From Chaetorhynchus papuensis (lineage: Eukaryota > Chordata > Aves > Passeriformes > Rhipiduridae), in assembly GCA_013396525.1 (NCBI GenBank), contig VWYX01000405.1, forward strand, positions 609,083 to 673,082: 64,000 bases of DNA, read 5' to 3'. The notes beneath the pieces were generated by a model. It was given only the letters and a program-made list of their open reading frames with translations. It made no database searches and had not been told where the DNA came from. Position 1 is the stretch's first letter. Every line of letters begins with the position of its first letter. Positions 62,231 through 64,000 of the stretch are shown here, piece after piece. Made by a program: the position numbers and the translations under genes.

Positions 62231-63156
62231 GTGTGAAAAGGCAACAGGGATTTACATATGACATTGCTCAAATTAATTCTTTCTGTTGTCTTTAGTACAG
62301 TACTTCCCTGGAGCACCTTTAGACAATCAATCCACACAGAATGAGAAAGCTTTCTGCTGGTAGCCTATTAAAAAAATCAGAATATGACTCACCAGGCATG
62401 CACCTTGACTTTGAGGAAAATCTCCTCAAATAATGGTAATCATTAGATTATACCTGAATGAATTGCCCTTTGCACCTGTGAGAAAAGAAAGATGATACAC
62501 CCAAAGCTGATGGCTCAGCACTATGTAGACCCAAAATTGTGTTTGGAAAAGGAGAGGAAAACCACGTCTATCATCTTTTCACCTGCACATGACTAAACCA
62601 TGTTGTGGGTGAAAAAAAAAAATAACGAAAACTCATTCAAGCCAATCTAACTGGACAACCTGAAACTGAAATTTCAAGCACAGTATTTTAAAAATACTTC
62701 AGCGACATTTGTCCTATATAGGAAGCAGCTGCATTTATCTTGTTTAAGTCAGACACCAGCATCTGGGATTTATTCAGCTCCTGGGTTGTATCATAAATGC
62801 CTTGAGGGAATTCACAATTCACCAAATGACGTATTGTTATTATCACCAAAAGTGAACCGTATTCAACAAAACAGTACTCAGTGGGCAGCAATTCTGCAGT
62901 GTATAATTATAGTTGTCATTTCCCATCCCAAGATTAAACATGTTTTCACTTTTCAACTTCAGCAACAACAAGAAACAAACCCACCTTCCTCCACCTAAGA
63001 AGAAACACCTTATGAAAGACCTAAGGAGATTAGTTTTAATATTTAAACAATTGTTTATCTTGGTTATTTGAATAAACCCCATCTATATTATTCTTTCATT
63101 GGAACGTCTGGGTTTTTTCTTCCTTTCTATCATTACTTTGGGATCTGAGGTTTAGC

Positions 63157-63220
63157 CTTTTTGTTTGGTTGGTTTTTGTTTTGTTTTTGGTTTGTTTGTT
63201 TGTTTTGGTTTTTGTTTTTA
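63157..63220. repeat. T/G-rich (GTTT)n tract
   Basis: About 64 bases of T and G only, with GTTT and GGTTTTT units. Confidence 0.88.
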
Positions 63221-64000
63221 AATATATGACAGTGCTAGCAAATATAATTATCAGCTGCATCTACATTATAATTAAGGTCCTGTGTCTCTGTTAATTACTG
63301 TAACTGCCTCGAGAAAAGCAAAAAAAAAAAACCTGCTCTTCCTTTTTTTTTTCTTTTTAGCAGTATAAAACACCGTAGCTCTAGTTCATGAGTTATGGCA
63401 TTTGGTGTTGTATTGTAGGCATCTTTAGCTAGCTAAAATCCTCTGCATTTCTCACCTAAAAACCTAAGGTCATGTTCTATTTTAAGTTACATGCATGTAA
63501 CTTCAGAAAAAAACCAAAAAACTCTCACTTTACAGACTTTGGAAGTCCTTGCAGATAGCTAGAATGGAGTCCTATATTTATGTCAGAACAAAGGGCAGCA
63601 GACCTAACTCACAGCTAAGGAAGTTTAGATGTGTTTTCATGTATGATACAACAGGATATTCTTTACTGGTGTGACAGGATTGGAGGGTCTTGCAGGAGCC
63701 ATTGAACATGAAGTGATGAATCCTATTTTATGGCTCTATCATACGTCCTGTAATTTAGGGAGCACTGATGATCATGCCCACACAGCACCACTGAACACAC
63801 GACACACCTCCTTGGGAAAGCATTGTCTGACATACCCTTGGAATAATCTGCAGCACAGACACCTTTATGCAATGCTGAGGAAACAGGTGTTTGGCATTGC
63901 ACCATTAAAATGTGACCCAGTACATTTGTGTGCTGCTGTGCCATCTGATTTATTTGCTTGCATTAATATCAGCTCATAGATCCATATATCAGAACCTATT

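Larger units (their letters stand above)
59691..64000. other. Unique AT-rich DNA, no gene confirmed
   Basis: An A-rich tract lies at 60113-60150 and a T/G-rich tract at 63157-63220. Overlapping frames at 60737-61171 (up to 81 codons) and 62688-62998 (both strands) are unrecognised. A 102-codon plus frame at 63671-63979 lies in a GC-richer patch but has no known domain and is opposed by a 73-codon minus frame. Around 62071-62230 the sequence may hold a decayed ancient repeat. Confidence 0.5.

Noticed and set aside
63671..63979. 102-codon plus-strand frame in a GC-richer patch
   Set aside because: No domain recognised, an opposing frame covers most of it, and no splice context is seen. It could be revisited with alignment data.
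1..64000. CRISPR array, operon, phage or plasmid features
   Set aside because: No regularly spaced repeats, no dense co-directional genes and no ribosome-binding sites. Composition and repeats are those of a bird genome.

Overview
The window reads as vertebrate nuclear DNA from a bird, most likely a passerine. It is AT-rich throughout, with one short GC/CpG-rich island. It holds several CR1 LINE fragments of different ages, two LTR remnants that look avian, and one SINE with a tRNA-Ile-like head joined to a CR1-like tail. That SINE architecture is the one I know from the zebra finch family TguSINE1, and it is the main reason for preferring a passerine. Nothing resembles bacterial, phage or plasmid organisation.

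No protein-coding gene can be supported. The longest open frames are 100 to 139 codons. They show no recognisable domain, and many fall inside CR1 copies, LTRs or simple repeats. The window is therefore either an intergenic gene desert or part of a very large intron. The best gene-related signal is the CpG island at about 19.80-20.35 kb. Its left edge carries a TATA-like box, then an ATG-initiated frame resembling a signal peptide, then a strong splice donor. This could be a promoter with a first exon, but the call is tentative.

Layout. 0-5 kb: a 32-bp tandem duplication abutting the tRNA-Ile SINE, a 430-bp CR1 and an older CR1 remnant. 5-14 kb: mostly unique DNA, with a G-quadruplex motif near 9.16 kb, a 19-bp palindrome near 8.69 kb and a homeodomain/octamer-site cluster near 12.95 kb. 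14-22 kb: two young-to-mid-age CR1 tails, an older CR1, a coding remnant of an L2-like LINE and the CpG island. 24-30 kb: three stretches that look like conserved non-coding (regulatory) elements, plus a T/G-rich tract. 30-40 kb: unique DNA, a short solo LTR, a very strong G-quadruplex motif and a larger decayed LTR of about 720 bp. 40-64 kb: mostly unique DNA with C/A-rich and microsatellite tracts, one ancient CR1, several hairpins and two further CNE-like clusters.

The genes cannot be described as working together, because none is visible. The working interpretation is a regulatory landscape around an undetermined gene: one candidate promoter, several candidate enhancers and a background of decayed retroposons. 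All CNE calls rest on base composition and motif clustering read by eye. A cross-species alignment would settle them.
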